Below the pieces are notes generated by a model. The model was not told where the DNA came from, made no database searches, and saw only the letters and a list, made by a program, of their open reading frames with translations. Positions 1 through 5,757 of a stretch of 7,693 nucleotides of DNA are shown here, in pieces. The stretch lies in assembly GCA_030523805.1 (NCBI GenBank), contig JAUNHS010000033.1, forward strand, positions 8,488 to 16,180. The letters run 5' to 3'. The first letter of the stretch is position 1; every line of letters begins with the position of its first letter. A program made the position numbers and the translations under genes. Source of the DNA: Acinetobacter sp. GTDB lineage: Bacteria; Pseudomonadota; Gammaproteobacteria; Pseudomonadales; Moraxellaceae.

Positions 1-659
1 ATGATGTGCGTGGCATTTTGCTGGGCATAGCGTGCCGCATCACAATACAAGGCATAACGCACAGGCGAGCCATTGGCAACTTTTTGTACAAAGTAACGTT
101 GCACCAATACATATTTGGTCAGCAAACCTTGCTCTTTATCTGGCGTTAAAGTCATGCCTTCACAATCCGTTGCCGATGTTTCCACACGTTCAATCGTACC
201 ATCTTGATTTTGGTCTATTTCCACATAATCGGGAGCGTATTGTATGCTCAATACATCACTCTGCTGTACATAAACGCCTTGTGAAACATTATGCCAACTG
301 AGCAATAATTGCTGCTGTTCCGCTGATAAATTTAAATGGCTAGGCAATTGCTGTGCAGTGAGAATTAAACCTGTATTTGCCGTATGCCAACCCATATTCT
401 GCGTTGCCATATTGTGATTGGTATGGCGTAAATCTTGTAATAATAAGGACAAACCAAAAATACTATTTTCTTGCATCGTGCCTTGTTGCTGTTGCAACAA
501 TGCCGTGCGTTGGCTACTCATAAAGAGCGAAATCCCTGCCGCAACCAACAACACGCCCAGCAATAATGCAATCACCAATTCCAGCACGGTAAAGCCACGT
601 TGTGCCTGCATGGTTGGTGCGGTCTGCTTGAAATGCTGATTTAAATATTTAATAGACAT
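1..659 (-). CDS. pilW: PilW-family type IV pilus minor pilin (C-terminus cut off by window edge)
   Basis: Minor pilin of the type IV pilus, expected to sit in the inner membrane and prime pilus assembly with PilV and related minor pilins. From the ATG at 659 it reads 219 residues and then leaves the window, so the C-terminus is missing. A class III prepilin signal is clear: basic leader ending QRG (20-22), predicted PilD cleavage after G22, F at +1, E at +5 (FTVLE, 23-27), then a hydrophobic helix to about residue 46. The visible globular part is glutamine-rich and has Cys166 and Cys206. Residues 149-160 (DQNQDGTIERVE) match an EF-hand calcium loop. The start overlaps the pilV stop by 11 bp, which suggests translational coupling; GGAAG lies only 3 nt upstream. 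An alternative ATG at 611 would give a conventional 6-residue leader (MQAQRG) but has no obvious ribosome binding site. Family call is firm; the exact start is not. In Acinetobacter a pilin-like gene near here has been called comB. Confidence 0.85.
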   Translation of the reverse strand, partial: MSIKYLNQHFKQTAPTMQAQRGFTVLELVIALLLGVLLVAAGISLFMSSQRTALLQQQQGTMQENSIFGLSLLLQDLRHTNHNMATQNMGWHTANTGLILTAQQLPSHLNLSAEQQQLLLSWHNVSQGVYVQQSDVLSIQYAPDYVEIDQNQDGTIERVETSATDCEGMTLTPDKEQGLLTKYVLVQRYFVQKVANGSPVRYALYCDAARYAQQNATHI

Positions 660-1140
660 AGGCTTCCATCATCACACAACGTGCTTGTGGGACATAGCCC
701 GTCCCTTGTGTACAATGTGGCTTGCCATCGCCATGGCTTGCTTGCGTATCGCCCCATGCAACATAAATACACTGACGTTGCATGGCTGTATTTTGACACG
801 GTAAAACAGCAACTTTCATGGCATAGGCTTTAGCCGTTGCTTGCACTTGAGCCAAATCGTATAAGGCAAATTCTTGTGGCGTACAATCCTGCTGTTGGCA
901 ATTGGGCGAACTGTTAGACGATGACTGCGATGCCTGTAGCCAAATTTCTTGCCCTGCACGATTCACTCGCATACGTTCCGTCAAATCACGAATTAATGCT
1001 GTGGCTCGGTTAATTTGCGTATATTCCACGCTATTTTGTGTCGCTCGTACTTGCAATGCCACAAAACCCAGTATCACCACCGACAACACCAGCATGGCGA
1101 CCAATACTTCTAACAAACTTGCTCCCTGCTGTCCATTCAT
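649..1140 (-). CDS. pilV: PilV-family type IV pilus minor pilin / modification protein
   Basis: 163-residue minor pilin. The N-terminus is a short prepilin leader, MNGQQG, followed by ASLLEVLVAMLVLS: predicted cleavage after G6, Ala rather than the usual Phe at +1, Glu at +5, and a hydrophobic helix over about residues 8-30. The short 'LLEVLVA' core is typical of PilV/GspI proteins. The globular part carries six cysteines (81, 86, 115, 124, 143, 155), enough for up to three periplasmic disulfides, and a CIYVAWGD stretch (124-131) like the C-terminal strand of PilV proteins. The start is supported by AGGGA at 1148-1152, 7 nt upstream. It lies 51 bp after ispH on the same strand and overlaps pilW by 11 bp, so at least pilV-pilW should be one transcript. 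No fimT/fimU-like pilin gene lies between ispH and pilV. Role inferred from family: minor pilin priming complex for pili, twitching and DNA uptake. Confidence 0.88.
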   Translation of the reverse strand: MNGQQGASLLEVLVAMLVLSVVILGFVALQVRATQNSVEYTQINRATALIRDLTERMRVNRAGQEIWLQASQSSSNSSPNCQQQDCTPQEFALYDLAQVQATAKAYAMKVAVLPCQNTAMQRQCIYVAWGDTQASHGDGKPHCTQGTGYVPQARCVMMEAYVY

Positions 1141-1171
1141 GGCGATGTCCCTATCTTACACTTCCAATCAT

Positions 1172-1200
1172 TTTATATCATTAACAATGACTTACTTCAC
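1172..1200 (-). promoter_or_regulatory. candidate sigma70 promoter for pilV-pilW (extended -10)
   Basis: On the minus strand, TGATATAAA gives an extended -10 (TG at 1179-1180, TATAAA at 1172-1177). The -35 position 17 bp upstream is weak (GTGAAG at 1195-1200, inside the end of ispH). It would start transcription about 25 nt before the pilV ATG. Read-through from ispH is also possible, since no terminator is seen between the genes. Prediction by eye only. Confidence 0.4.
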
Positions 1201-2145
1201 TTCTGTTACTTTAATGCGTAACTCTTTAGGCAAACTAAAGGTAATATTTTCTTCACGCCCAGTAAGTTCTTGTGGTGCAAATGCTCCCCATTGCTGCAAT
1301 TGCTCAATCACTTGCTTAATCAAAATTTCAGGGGCAGATGCACCTGCTGTTACACCCACTTTGCTTGATGGCTCAAACCATTCTTTTTTCATTTCGCCTG
1401 CATTATCAATCAAATAGGCTTTTTTACCCATACGCTCTGCCAACTCACGCAAACGGTTAGAATTTGATGAATTTGGCGACCCTACCACTAGCACCACATC
1501 GCAATCTTCTGCCAAACCACGCACGGCATCTTGACGGTTTTGTGTCGCATAGCAAATATCATCTTTACGTGGACCTTGAATATTAGGAAATTTGGCACGC
1601 AAGGCATCAATCACTTTGGCAGTATCATCTATAGACAAGGTTGTTTGTGTAACAAATGCCAAATTATCAGGATTCATCACAGTGAGATTTGCCACATCTT
1701 GCTCATCTTCCACCAAGTAGATTTTGCCCCCTTGCGACAAATCATATTGCCCCATCGTACCTTCTACTTCTGGGTGTCCTTCATGACCAATTAAAATCGC
1801 TTCTTTGCCTTCACGAGCGTATTTGGTAACTTCTATATGTACCTTCGTTACCAGTGGACACGTTGCATCAAACACTTTTAATCCACGGCGTTCGGCTTCA
1901 TTTTGCACCGCTTTAGACACGCCATGTGCCGAAAAAATCACTATAGAATCATCAGGCACTTGGTCTAATTCTTCCACAAAAATCGCACCACGCTGACGCA
2001 AATCGTCCACCACAAATTTATTGTGTACCACTTCATGACGCACATAAATTGGGGGAGAAAAACTTTCTAATGCACGATTTACAATTGCAATTGCACGATC
2101 TACACCTGCACAAAAGCCCCGTGGATTTGCCAATACGATTTCCAT
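1192..2145 (-). CDS. ispH: 4-hydroxy-3-methylbut-2-enyl diphosphate reductase (IspH/LytB)
   Basis: Cytosolic [4Fe-4S] enzyme of the last MEP-pathway step, reducing HMBPP to isopentenyl and dimethylallyl diphosphate. The 317-residue protein has the usual family length and is complete. Cluster cysteines are in the expected places: C12 in PRGFCAG, C96 in DATCP and C198 in [10 protein letters not shown]. Substrate and catalytic residues are also visible: H41 (EVVHNK), H74 (SAHG), H124 and E126 in HEGHPEVEG, the VTQTT segment near 165-169, [10 protein letters not shown] at 223-232, and TAGAS near 266-270. The open frame extends five codons further up to a TTG, but the ATG at 2145 is preferred: it gives the conserved N-terminus [14 protein letters not shown], with AGG about 4 nt before it. 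The gene is divergent from gmk and followed by pilV on the same strand; ispH next to pilin genes is also the Acinetobacter arrangement. Nothing unusual in the sequence. Confidence 0.98.
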   Translation of the reverse strand: MEIVLANPRGFCAGVDRAIAIVNRALESFSPPIYVRHEVVHNKFVVDDLRQRGAIFVEELDQVPDDSIVIFSAHGVSKAVQNEAERRGLKVFDATCPLVTKVHIEVTKYAREGKEAILIGHEGHPEVEGTMGQYDLSQGGKIYLVEDEQDVANLTVMNPDNLAFVTQTTLSIDDTAKVIDALRAKFPNIQGPRKDDICYATQNRQDAVRGLAEDCDVVLVVGSPNSSNSNRLRELAERMGKKAYLIDNAGEMKKEWFEPSSKVGVTAGASAPEILIKQVIEQLQQWGAFAPQELTGREENITFSLPKELRIKVTEVK

Positions 2146-2163
2146 CAAACCTGCTCTCAATAA

Positions 2164-2192
2164 TTGATGAGTGAAAATAAAGTCAATATCAT
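2164..2192 (+). promoter_or_regulatory. possible upstream plus-strand promoter toward gmk
   Basis: TTGATG (2164-2169, 4/6 to consensus), a 17-bp spacer, then TATCAT (2187-2192, 5/6). The -10 lies on almost the same bases as the minus-strand ispH -10, so the two would form an overlapping divergent pair. A transcript from here would carry a leader of roughly 170 nt before gmk, containing the two hairpins at 2257-2287. The region is AT-rich, so chance similarity is likely. Confidence 0.25.
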
Positions 2193-2196
2193 AGCA
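2188..2196 (-). promoter_or_regulatory. candidate extended -10 promoter for ispH
   Basis: The minus strand reads TGCTATGAT: an extended -10 with TG at 2195-2196, one base, then TATGAT (5/6 to TATAAT) at 2188-2193. No good -35 is seen at the right distance, which is tolerated in extended -10 promoters. It would place the start near 2181, about 36 nt upstream of the ispH ATG. Prediction by eye. Confidence 0.45.
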
Positions 2197-2256
2197 TTTT
2201 ATGCCATATTTACTCCATTATTTTTTTGTTGATTGCATTTATTTTTCATCAGAGAT

Positions 2257-2287
2257 GGCTCAACAGCCTTACCGACCTGTCAAGGTC
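2257..2287. other. two adjacent short inverted repeats in the ispH-gmk intergenic region
   Basis: GGCT-CAAC-AGCC (2257-2268) is followed 5 nt later by GACCT-GTCA-AGGTC (2274-2287), a perfect 5-bp stem with a 4-nt loop. A TTTTT run follows at 2295-2299. The stems are short and the T run is not directly adjacent, so this is not called a terminator. It could be an operator or leader structure if transcription starts upstream, or it could be chance. Confidence 0.3.
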
Positions 2288-2301
2288 AATCATCTTTTTC
2301 C

Positions 2302-2330
2302 ATGACTTTTCATCGATTTTGCTTTACAAT
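2302..2330 (+). promoter_or_regulatory. candidate sigma70 promoter for gmk
   Basis: ATGACT (2302-2307; 4/6 to TTGACA), a 17-bp spacer, then TACAAT (2325-2330; 5/6 to TATAAT). The start would fall near 2337, giving a leader of about 35 nt before the gmk ATG. This is the best promoter close to gmk. Prediction by eye. Confidence 0.45.
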
Positions 2331-2371
2331 ATCTCGCCAATATGATTTTTCCTTTTTAGAGAGTAAAGTCC

Positions 2372-2992
2372 ATGTCTGGTCTATTATTTGTCGTTGCTGC
2401 TGCATCTGGTACAGGCAAAACTTCATTGGTTAAAGCCTTGCTTGACCGTATGAGCAATTTGCACATTTCTGTTTCTCACACCACACGCCCACAGCGTGTA
2501 GGCGAAGTTGATGGCGTGCATTATCATTTTATTGAAAAACAACAATTTTTAAAAAATATTGAACAAAATGCTTTTATTGAATATGCCGAAGTTTTTGGTA
2601 ATTATTACGGCACATCGCACGCCACAGTACAGCAACAATTAGACCAAGGGCATGATGTTTTATTAGAAATTGACTGGCAAGGTGCAGAACAAGTTCGTAA
2701 ATTATTTCCAAATTCTATTCAAATTTTCATTTTACCACCAAGTCAGTTTGAGTTGCGTCAGCGTTTATCTAACCGTAAAACGGATTCACTGGAAGTGATT
2801 GAACATCGTTTAAGCTGTGCCGTTACCGATATGCAGCACTATGTCAATTTTGACTATGTGATTGTCAATGAAGTGTTTGACAAAGCGGTTGCTGAATTAC
2901 ACGCCATTATTACTAGCAATCGCCTAACCACAGCACAGCAAAATATTCGCCACAAACAGCTGATACACGATTTATTGACCACGCAACCATAA
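2372..2992 (+). CDS. gmk: guanylate kinase
   Basis: Cytosolic kinase that phosphorylates GMP to GDP with ATP, an essential step of GTP (and so ppGpp) supply. The 206-residue protein is complete and of normal length. The P-loop is ASGTGKTS (11-18, K16), with Ala where many family members have Pro before the Ser. The GMP-binding region includes SHTTRP (35-40), R42, the GVHYHF stretch (48-53), E70-Y71 and Y79. EIDWQGA (99-105) supplies the conserved Asp, and RQRLSNR (129-135) is the lid arginine segment, with R146 further on. The ATG at 2372 follows AGAGAG about 8 nt upstream and gives the expected MSGLLFVVAA N-terminus. It is divergent from ispH and sits 69 bp before rpoZ on the same strand, as in the gmk-rpoZ-spoT cluster of E. 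coli. No terminator follows, so gmk-rpoZ co-transcription is likely in addition to rpoZ's own promoter. Confidence 0.98.
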   Translation: MSGLLFVVAAASGTGKTSLVKALLDRMSNLHISVSHTTRPQRVGEVDGVHYHFIEKQQFLKNIEQNAFIEYAEVFGNYYGTSHATVQQQLDQGHDVLLEIDWQGAEQVRKLFPNSIQIFILPPSQFELRQRLSNRKTDSLEVIEHRLSCAVTDMQHYVNFDYVIVNEVFDKAVAELHAIITSNRLTTAQQNIRHKQLIHDLLTTQP

Positions 2993-2999
2993 AAATTGC

Positions 3000-3028
3000 T
3001 TGAGTATCGTGCAAAAGGCTTTTATACT
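3000..3028 (+). promoter_or_regulatory. candidate sigma70 promoter for rpoZ
   Basis: TTGAGT (3000-3005, 4/6), a 17-bp spacer, then TATACT (3023-3028, 5/6) lie in the 69-bp gmk-rpoZ gap. The start would be near 3035, about 27 nt before the rpoZ ATG. Spacing and matches make it one of the better promoters in the window. Confidence 0.55.
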
Positions 3029-3061
3029 ATAAGTTTATATGAATTATTTTGAGAAAATGCT

Positions 3062-3355
3062 ATGGCTCGTGTTACCGTTGAAGATTGCTTAGATCATGTT
3101 GATAACCGTTTTGAATTGATTTTATTGGCAAGTAAACGTGCTCGCCAATTGGCAAATCAGAATATTGACCCAACTGTAGAATGGGACAATGATAAACCAA
3201 CGGTGGTTGCTTTACGTGAAATTGCTGAAGGCAATATCAGTAAAGAAATCTTAAATCAGCGTGAAAAAGAATATCAAGATTTTCAAACTGCTAGCCTTGA
3301 TCAAATGTTAGCAAATACTGATATTTCTAATATCATGGATGATTTTAAATTCTAA
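3062..3355 (+). CDS. rpoZ: DNA-directed RNA polymerase omega subunit
   Basis: Small RNA polymerase subunit that wraps the beta' C-terminus, aids core assembly and in E. coli contributes to one ppGpp-binding site. The 97-residue product begins with the family signature [19 protein letters not shown], followed by [11 protein letters not shown] (20-30), and has the conserved [13 protein letters not shown] block (65-77). It is slightly longer than E. coli omega (91 residues), ending in an acidic tail (MDDFKF). The start codon is fixed by the conserved N-terminus; the ribosome binding site is weak (GAGA, 7-10 nt upstream). It lies 69 bp after gmk and is followed by a strong hairpin. In E. coli spoT comes next; here an oppositely oriented receptor gene intervenes. 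Confidence 0.97.
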   Translation: MARVTVEDCLDHVDNRFELILLASKRARQLANQNIDPTVEWDNDKPTVVALREIAEGNISKEILNQREKEYQDFQTASLDQMLANTDISNIMDDFKF

Positions 3356-3373
3356 TCATTCATTGAAACTATA

Positions 3374-3407
3374 AAAAAACGCCCCAAAATGATTTGGGGC
3401 GTTTTTT
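3374..3407. terminator. bidirectional intrinsic terminator between rpoZ and the receptor gene
   Basis: A near-perfect inverted repeat: AAAAAACGCCCCAAA (3374-3388), loop ATGA, TTTGGGGCGTTTTTT (3393-3407). The GC core CGCCCC/GGGGCG is flanked by an A tract on the left and a T tract on the right, so each strand's transcript ends in a U run after the hairpin. It lies 18 bp after the rpoZ stop and 16 bp beyond the receptor stop, serving both convergent genes. Confidence 0.93.
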
Positions 3408-3423
3408 ATATTGAAAGCAGATT

Positions 3424-5565
3424 TTAGTATCTAAAACTAATCGTTGCCATATAATTTGCAGGAGCACCTTTCATACCGTGTTTAAAAGGAAATTCATGCA
3501 AATATTCTGTATTGGTTACATTATTGGCATTTAACTGTAGCGATACATGACGATTAAATTCATAATTCGCCATCAAATCCACTAAAGCATAGGCTTTTTG
3601 ACGAATAGTCCCTGCACTTTGTGTTGTATCCGCAGCAACATTTAAATACGTTTTATCATACCATCGCACACCTGCACCCACTTTCAATTTGGGTAAAGCA
3701 GGGATTTTATAGCTTGTCATTAAATTAAAACTTTGATGCGGCGTATAAGTACGAGCTTCGCCCCCATTTTTTAAATCTCGCAGACTGAATTTACTATAGC
3801 CCACTGAAGCCATTAAATTGTCGGTAATTTGACCATTTAAACCCAATTCAACACCTTGTGAGCGTAAATCAGTTGCTTGGACTAATTGATTGAGTGGATT
3901 ACTGTTGTCGCTCGCACGCAATGGATAATTTTGCTCTTCTGTACGGAAAATTGCAATCGTACCTGTTAAACGGTCATCAAGCCAACTGGTTTTTAAGCCT
4001 AATTCATAGCTTTTGCCTTTAATCGGATCGATCGCTTTTCCTGTCGTGGTATCTGTGCCTGTTTGTGGTCGGAAAATAGACGTATAACTGATATAACCTG
4101 TATAATTTGGATTGAAATCATAAGTCAATCCCGCATAAGGCGACACTTTTTTCTCGTTATAACTTTGATCTGCACCATAGCTCAAACCAGAACTTTTTGC
4201 CTGTACATAATTTGCACCTGCTAACAGCTTTAAAGCATCATTTAAATGCCAACGGCTCGCCACAAATAATGAATTAAAACGTTGCTGATAACTTGCACCA
4301 CTCCCTGATGTGCTTGCCCATTGTGGTTCAGTAGGTGTCCAACTGGCTAAATCACTGGTAATATGGTTTGCCAATGCTCCTGCAAAACTTTGTTGTTCAG
4401 TGCTTTTCTGACCATAGCGATAACCGAAAGACAATTCATGCAGCCGATTAAATAATGGTACTTTACCATTGACAGTCAAAGAAAATTGCTTATTCTTTTG
4501 TTGGTCAATAAAACGACTTGGGTATAAATACAAACCTGATGTATTATCGGCAGCAACAGTTCCTGATAAATACAATAGTTTTGATGTATTATCAATCTCA
4601 CTGTGTTCATAGTGAGCTTGAGCTTGCCAATGTTGTCCCAATTTTTGCTCCAAACGCACAAAATAATTCTGACGGTCGCTATCCCAATACGCCCAATCAG
4701 GAGCATAATTGTAGCCACGAGCATGATTAATTTGCTGTCCTGCACTGTTAATTAATGGATTTGAACCCCAGTTATTGGCATTGGGTTTATTTTGGGTTTG
4801 CGTAACGCCTACACTTAACAAAGTCTTATCGGTTAAATCAGCTTCAACAACTGCGGATACACCATTTTTCTCGGCAAAATAGCGATCAAGATAAGAATTA
4901 CCTTGACTTTGATATGCCATAATACGCCCACGAACTGCTCCAGAATGTAAGAGTTTTCCTGAAACATCAAGCTCATAACGCTGATTATCCCACGAGCCGT
5001 AACTGATATTTGCTTGTGCTTGAAGTTGCGTGGTTGGACGTTTACGGATTAAATTAACGGTTGCACTCGGATCACCAAAGGCATTATTTAACGCATCAGC
5101 CCCTTTAACCACTTCAACACGGTCATAAAACCAAGTGTCGGTATTGTCTTCATGGTAATTGTAATTCCCTTCAGGAAAACCAATGCCATCTTTATTGATA
5201 TTTGAAATTTCAAATCCACGAGCCATAAAAGATGTACGGTCAGTTTCTAAATTGCTGGTGGTTACGCCTGTGGTATGGCTTAACACATCACGCACATTGT
5301 TAATGGCAAAATCTTGCATTTGCTGATGAGTTAAGGTATTGATGGTTTGTGGTGTTTGCTTAGCTTCAATTGCTAGTTTGCTAGCACCAGTATTATTTTG
5401 ATGATACGCCCCAGTCTTTTCCGATATTTCATCTTTAGACGCAGTTACATGAATTGTTTCTAAGGCTGGCAAAGTTTTTTGCTCTTCAGCAAAAGAAGTT
5501 TCTGCTAAAATCATTTGACAAGCCAATACTAATGGCAAATATTTAAATTTAGGATATTTCAACAT
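3424..5565 (-). CDS. TonB-dependent siderophore receptor (FhuE/FpvA-like)
   Basis: Outer-membrane gated channel importing a ferric siderophore with TonB-ExbBD energy. From the ATG at 5565 it has 713 residues. A signal peptide spans about 1-26 (basic start, hydrophobic core, SFA before the predicted cut, A26/E27). A TonB-box-like ETIHVTASK (36-44) follows. The plug shows TPQTINTL (71-78), FMARGF (113-118), DRVEVVKGADAL (148-159) and GDPSATVNLIRKRPT (164-178), all typical of siderophore-receptor plugs. The rest is beta-barrel, including PHQSFNL, the NVTNTEYL motif near the end, and a C-terminal ISFRY with terminal aromatic residue for outer-membrane insertion. The frame opens three codons earlier at a TTG, but GGAG overlaps that codon, so the ATG at 5565 is preferred although GGAG is only 3 nt from it. 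The Fur-box promoter suggests iron repression. The ligand cannot be told; resemblance to FhuE-type receptors favours a hydroxamate. It splits rpoZ from spoT and is antisense to both. Confidence 0.93.
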   Translation of the reverse strand: MLKYPKFKYLPLVLACQMILAETSFAEEQKTLPALETIHVTASKDEISEKTGAYHQNNTGASKLAIEAKQTPQTINTLTHQQMQDFAINNVRDVLSHTTGVTTSNLETDRTSFMARGFEISNINKDGIGFPEGNYNYHEDNTDTWFYDRVEVVKGADALNNAFGDPSATVNLIRKRPTTQLQAQANISYGSWDNQRYELDVSGKLLHSGAVRGRIMAYQSQGNSYLDRYFAEKNGVSAVVEADLTDKTLLSVGVTQTQNKPNANNWGSNPLINSAGQQINHARGYNYAPDWAYWDSDRQNYFVRLEQKLGQHWQAQAHYEHSEIDNTSKLLYLSGTVAADNTSGLYLYPSRFIDQQKNKQFSLTVNGKVPLFNRLHELSFGYRYGQKSTEQQSFAGALANHITSDLASWTPTEPQWASTSGSGASYQQRFNSLFVASRWHLNDALKLLAGANYVQAKSSGLSYGADQSYNEKKVSPYAGLTYDFNPNYTGYISYTSIFRPQTGTDTTTGKAIDPIKGKSYELGLKTSWLDDRLTGTIAIFRTEEQNYPLRASDNSNPLNQLVQATDLRSQGVELGLNGQITDNLMASVGYSKFSLRDLKNGGEARTYTPHQSFNLMTSYKIPALPKLKVGAGVRWYDKTYLNVAADTTQSAGTIRQKAYALVDLMANYEFNRHVSLQLNANNVTNTEYLHEFPFKHGMKGAPANYMATISFRY

Positions 5566-5589
5566 CTTCTCCAAAATAACAATAATATA

Positions 5590-5608
5590 AAGAATAATTA
5601 TTATTATC
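5590..5608 (-). promoter_or_regulatory. Fur box upstream of the siderophore receptor gene
   Basis: The minus strand reads GATAATAATAATTATTCTT, matching the 19-bp Fur consensus GATAATGATAATCATTATC at 15 of 19 positions. It lies 25 bp before the receptor ATG and overlaps the predicted spacer and -10, so bound Fur-Fe2+ would block RNA polymerase. The fit with the gene's function raises confidence; AT-richness lowers it slightly. Confidence 0.75.
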
Positions 5609-5619
5609 TAATATATCAA
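5591..5619 (-). promoter_or_regulatory. candidate promoter of the siderophore receptor gene
   Basis: On the minus strand TTGATA (5614-5619, 5/6 to TTGACA), a 17-bp spacer, then TATTCT (5591-5596, 4/6). Start expected near 5584, about 19 nt before the ATG. The Fur box covers the -10 and part of the spacer. Confidence 0.5.
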
Positions 5620-5693
5620 AAAAAACAATCTTTAATTTATATTCAAAACTATCTCTTGATTTTATTGCTCATCGTTTTTTCCATTATCCAAAA

Positions 5694-5711
5694 TTTGAAT
5701 AATTATTCACT
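5694..5711. promoter_or_regulatory. perfect palindrome matching the ARG box (ArgR-type operator)
   Basis: TGAATAATTATTCA (5696-5709) is a perfect 14-bp palindrome. With flanks it fits the enterobacterial ARG box WNTGAATWWWWATTCANW at every defined position. It sits 19 bp upstream of the spoT -35 and about 75 bp upstream of the receptor's -35. The core GAATAATTATT also occurs inside the Fur-box region (5592-5602). Whether the host has a hexameric ArgR cannot be seen here; another palindrome-binding regulator is equally possible. Confidence 0.4.
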
Positions 5712-5728
5712 TTTTTATCGCAAATCTC

Positions 5729-5757
5729 TTGACAAAAAAAGGCATTTTGTATTTTAT
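5729..5757 (+). promoter_or_regulatory. candidate sigma70 promoter for spoT
   Basis: Perfect consensus -35 TTGACA (5729-5734), a 17-bp spacer, then TTTTAT (5752-5757, 4/6 to TATAAT). Start expected near 5764, within or beside the 10-bp palindrome ACAATATTGT (5759-5768), leaving a leader of about 60 nt. It gives spoT a promoter of its own, consistent with its separation from rpoZ. Confidence 0.55.

Noticed and set aside
32..639. Plus-strand open frames of 89 and 73 codons (32-301, 418-639)
   Set aside because: They are antisense to pilW, begin without ribosome binding sites and encode no recognisable domain; the minus-strand pilin reading explains the DNA.
1178..1190. Small hairpin TCATT-AAC-AATGA after ispH as a terminator
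   Set aside because: Five AT-rich base pairs, no GC core and no T run on the ispH strand.
902..1996. Plus-strand open frames opposite pilV and ispH
   Set aside because: Shadows of two well-identified minus-strand genes; composition is not protein-like.
2146..2160. Longer ispH from the TTG at 2160
   Set aside because: The conserved IspH N-terminus begins at the ATG at 2145, and the extra codons contain the likely ribosome binding site.
2279..2284. Perfect TTGACA on the minus strand as an ispH -35
   Set aside because: No -10-like hexamer lies 16-18 bp downstream (the bases there are GAGCCA-like).
2233..2433. Plus-strand open frame of 66 codons upstream of and overlapping gmk
   Set aside because: TTG start, no ribosome binding site, overlaps gmk in another frame and covers its promoter.
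4476..4745. Small open frames on both strands inside the receptor gene
   Set aside because: Out-of-frame shadows of an AT-rich coding region.
3424..5565. Receptor gene as part of a siderophore biosynthesis or mobile island
   Set aside because: No neighbouring siderophore, transport, transposase or integrase gene and no terminal repeats; it appears as a single orphan gene between core genes.
5566..5574. Receptor start at the TTG at 5574
   Set aside because: The only GGAG overlaps this codon, so it cannot serve it; the ATG at 5565 gives a normal signal peptide. Spacing to that ATG is short, so some doubt remains.
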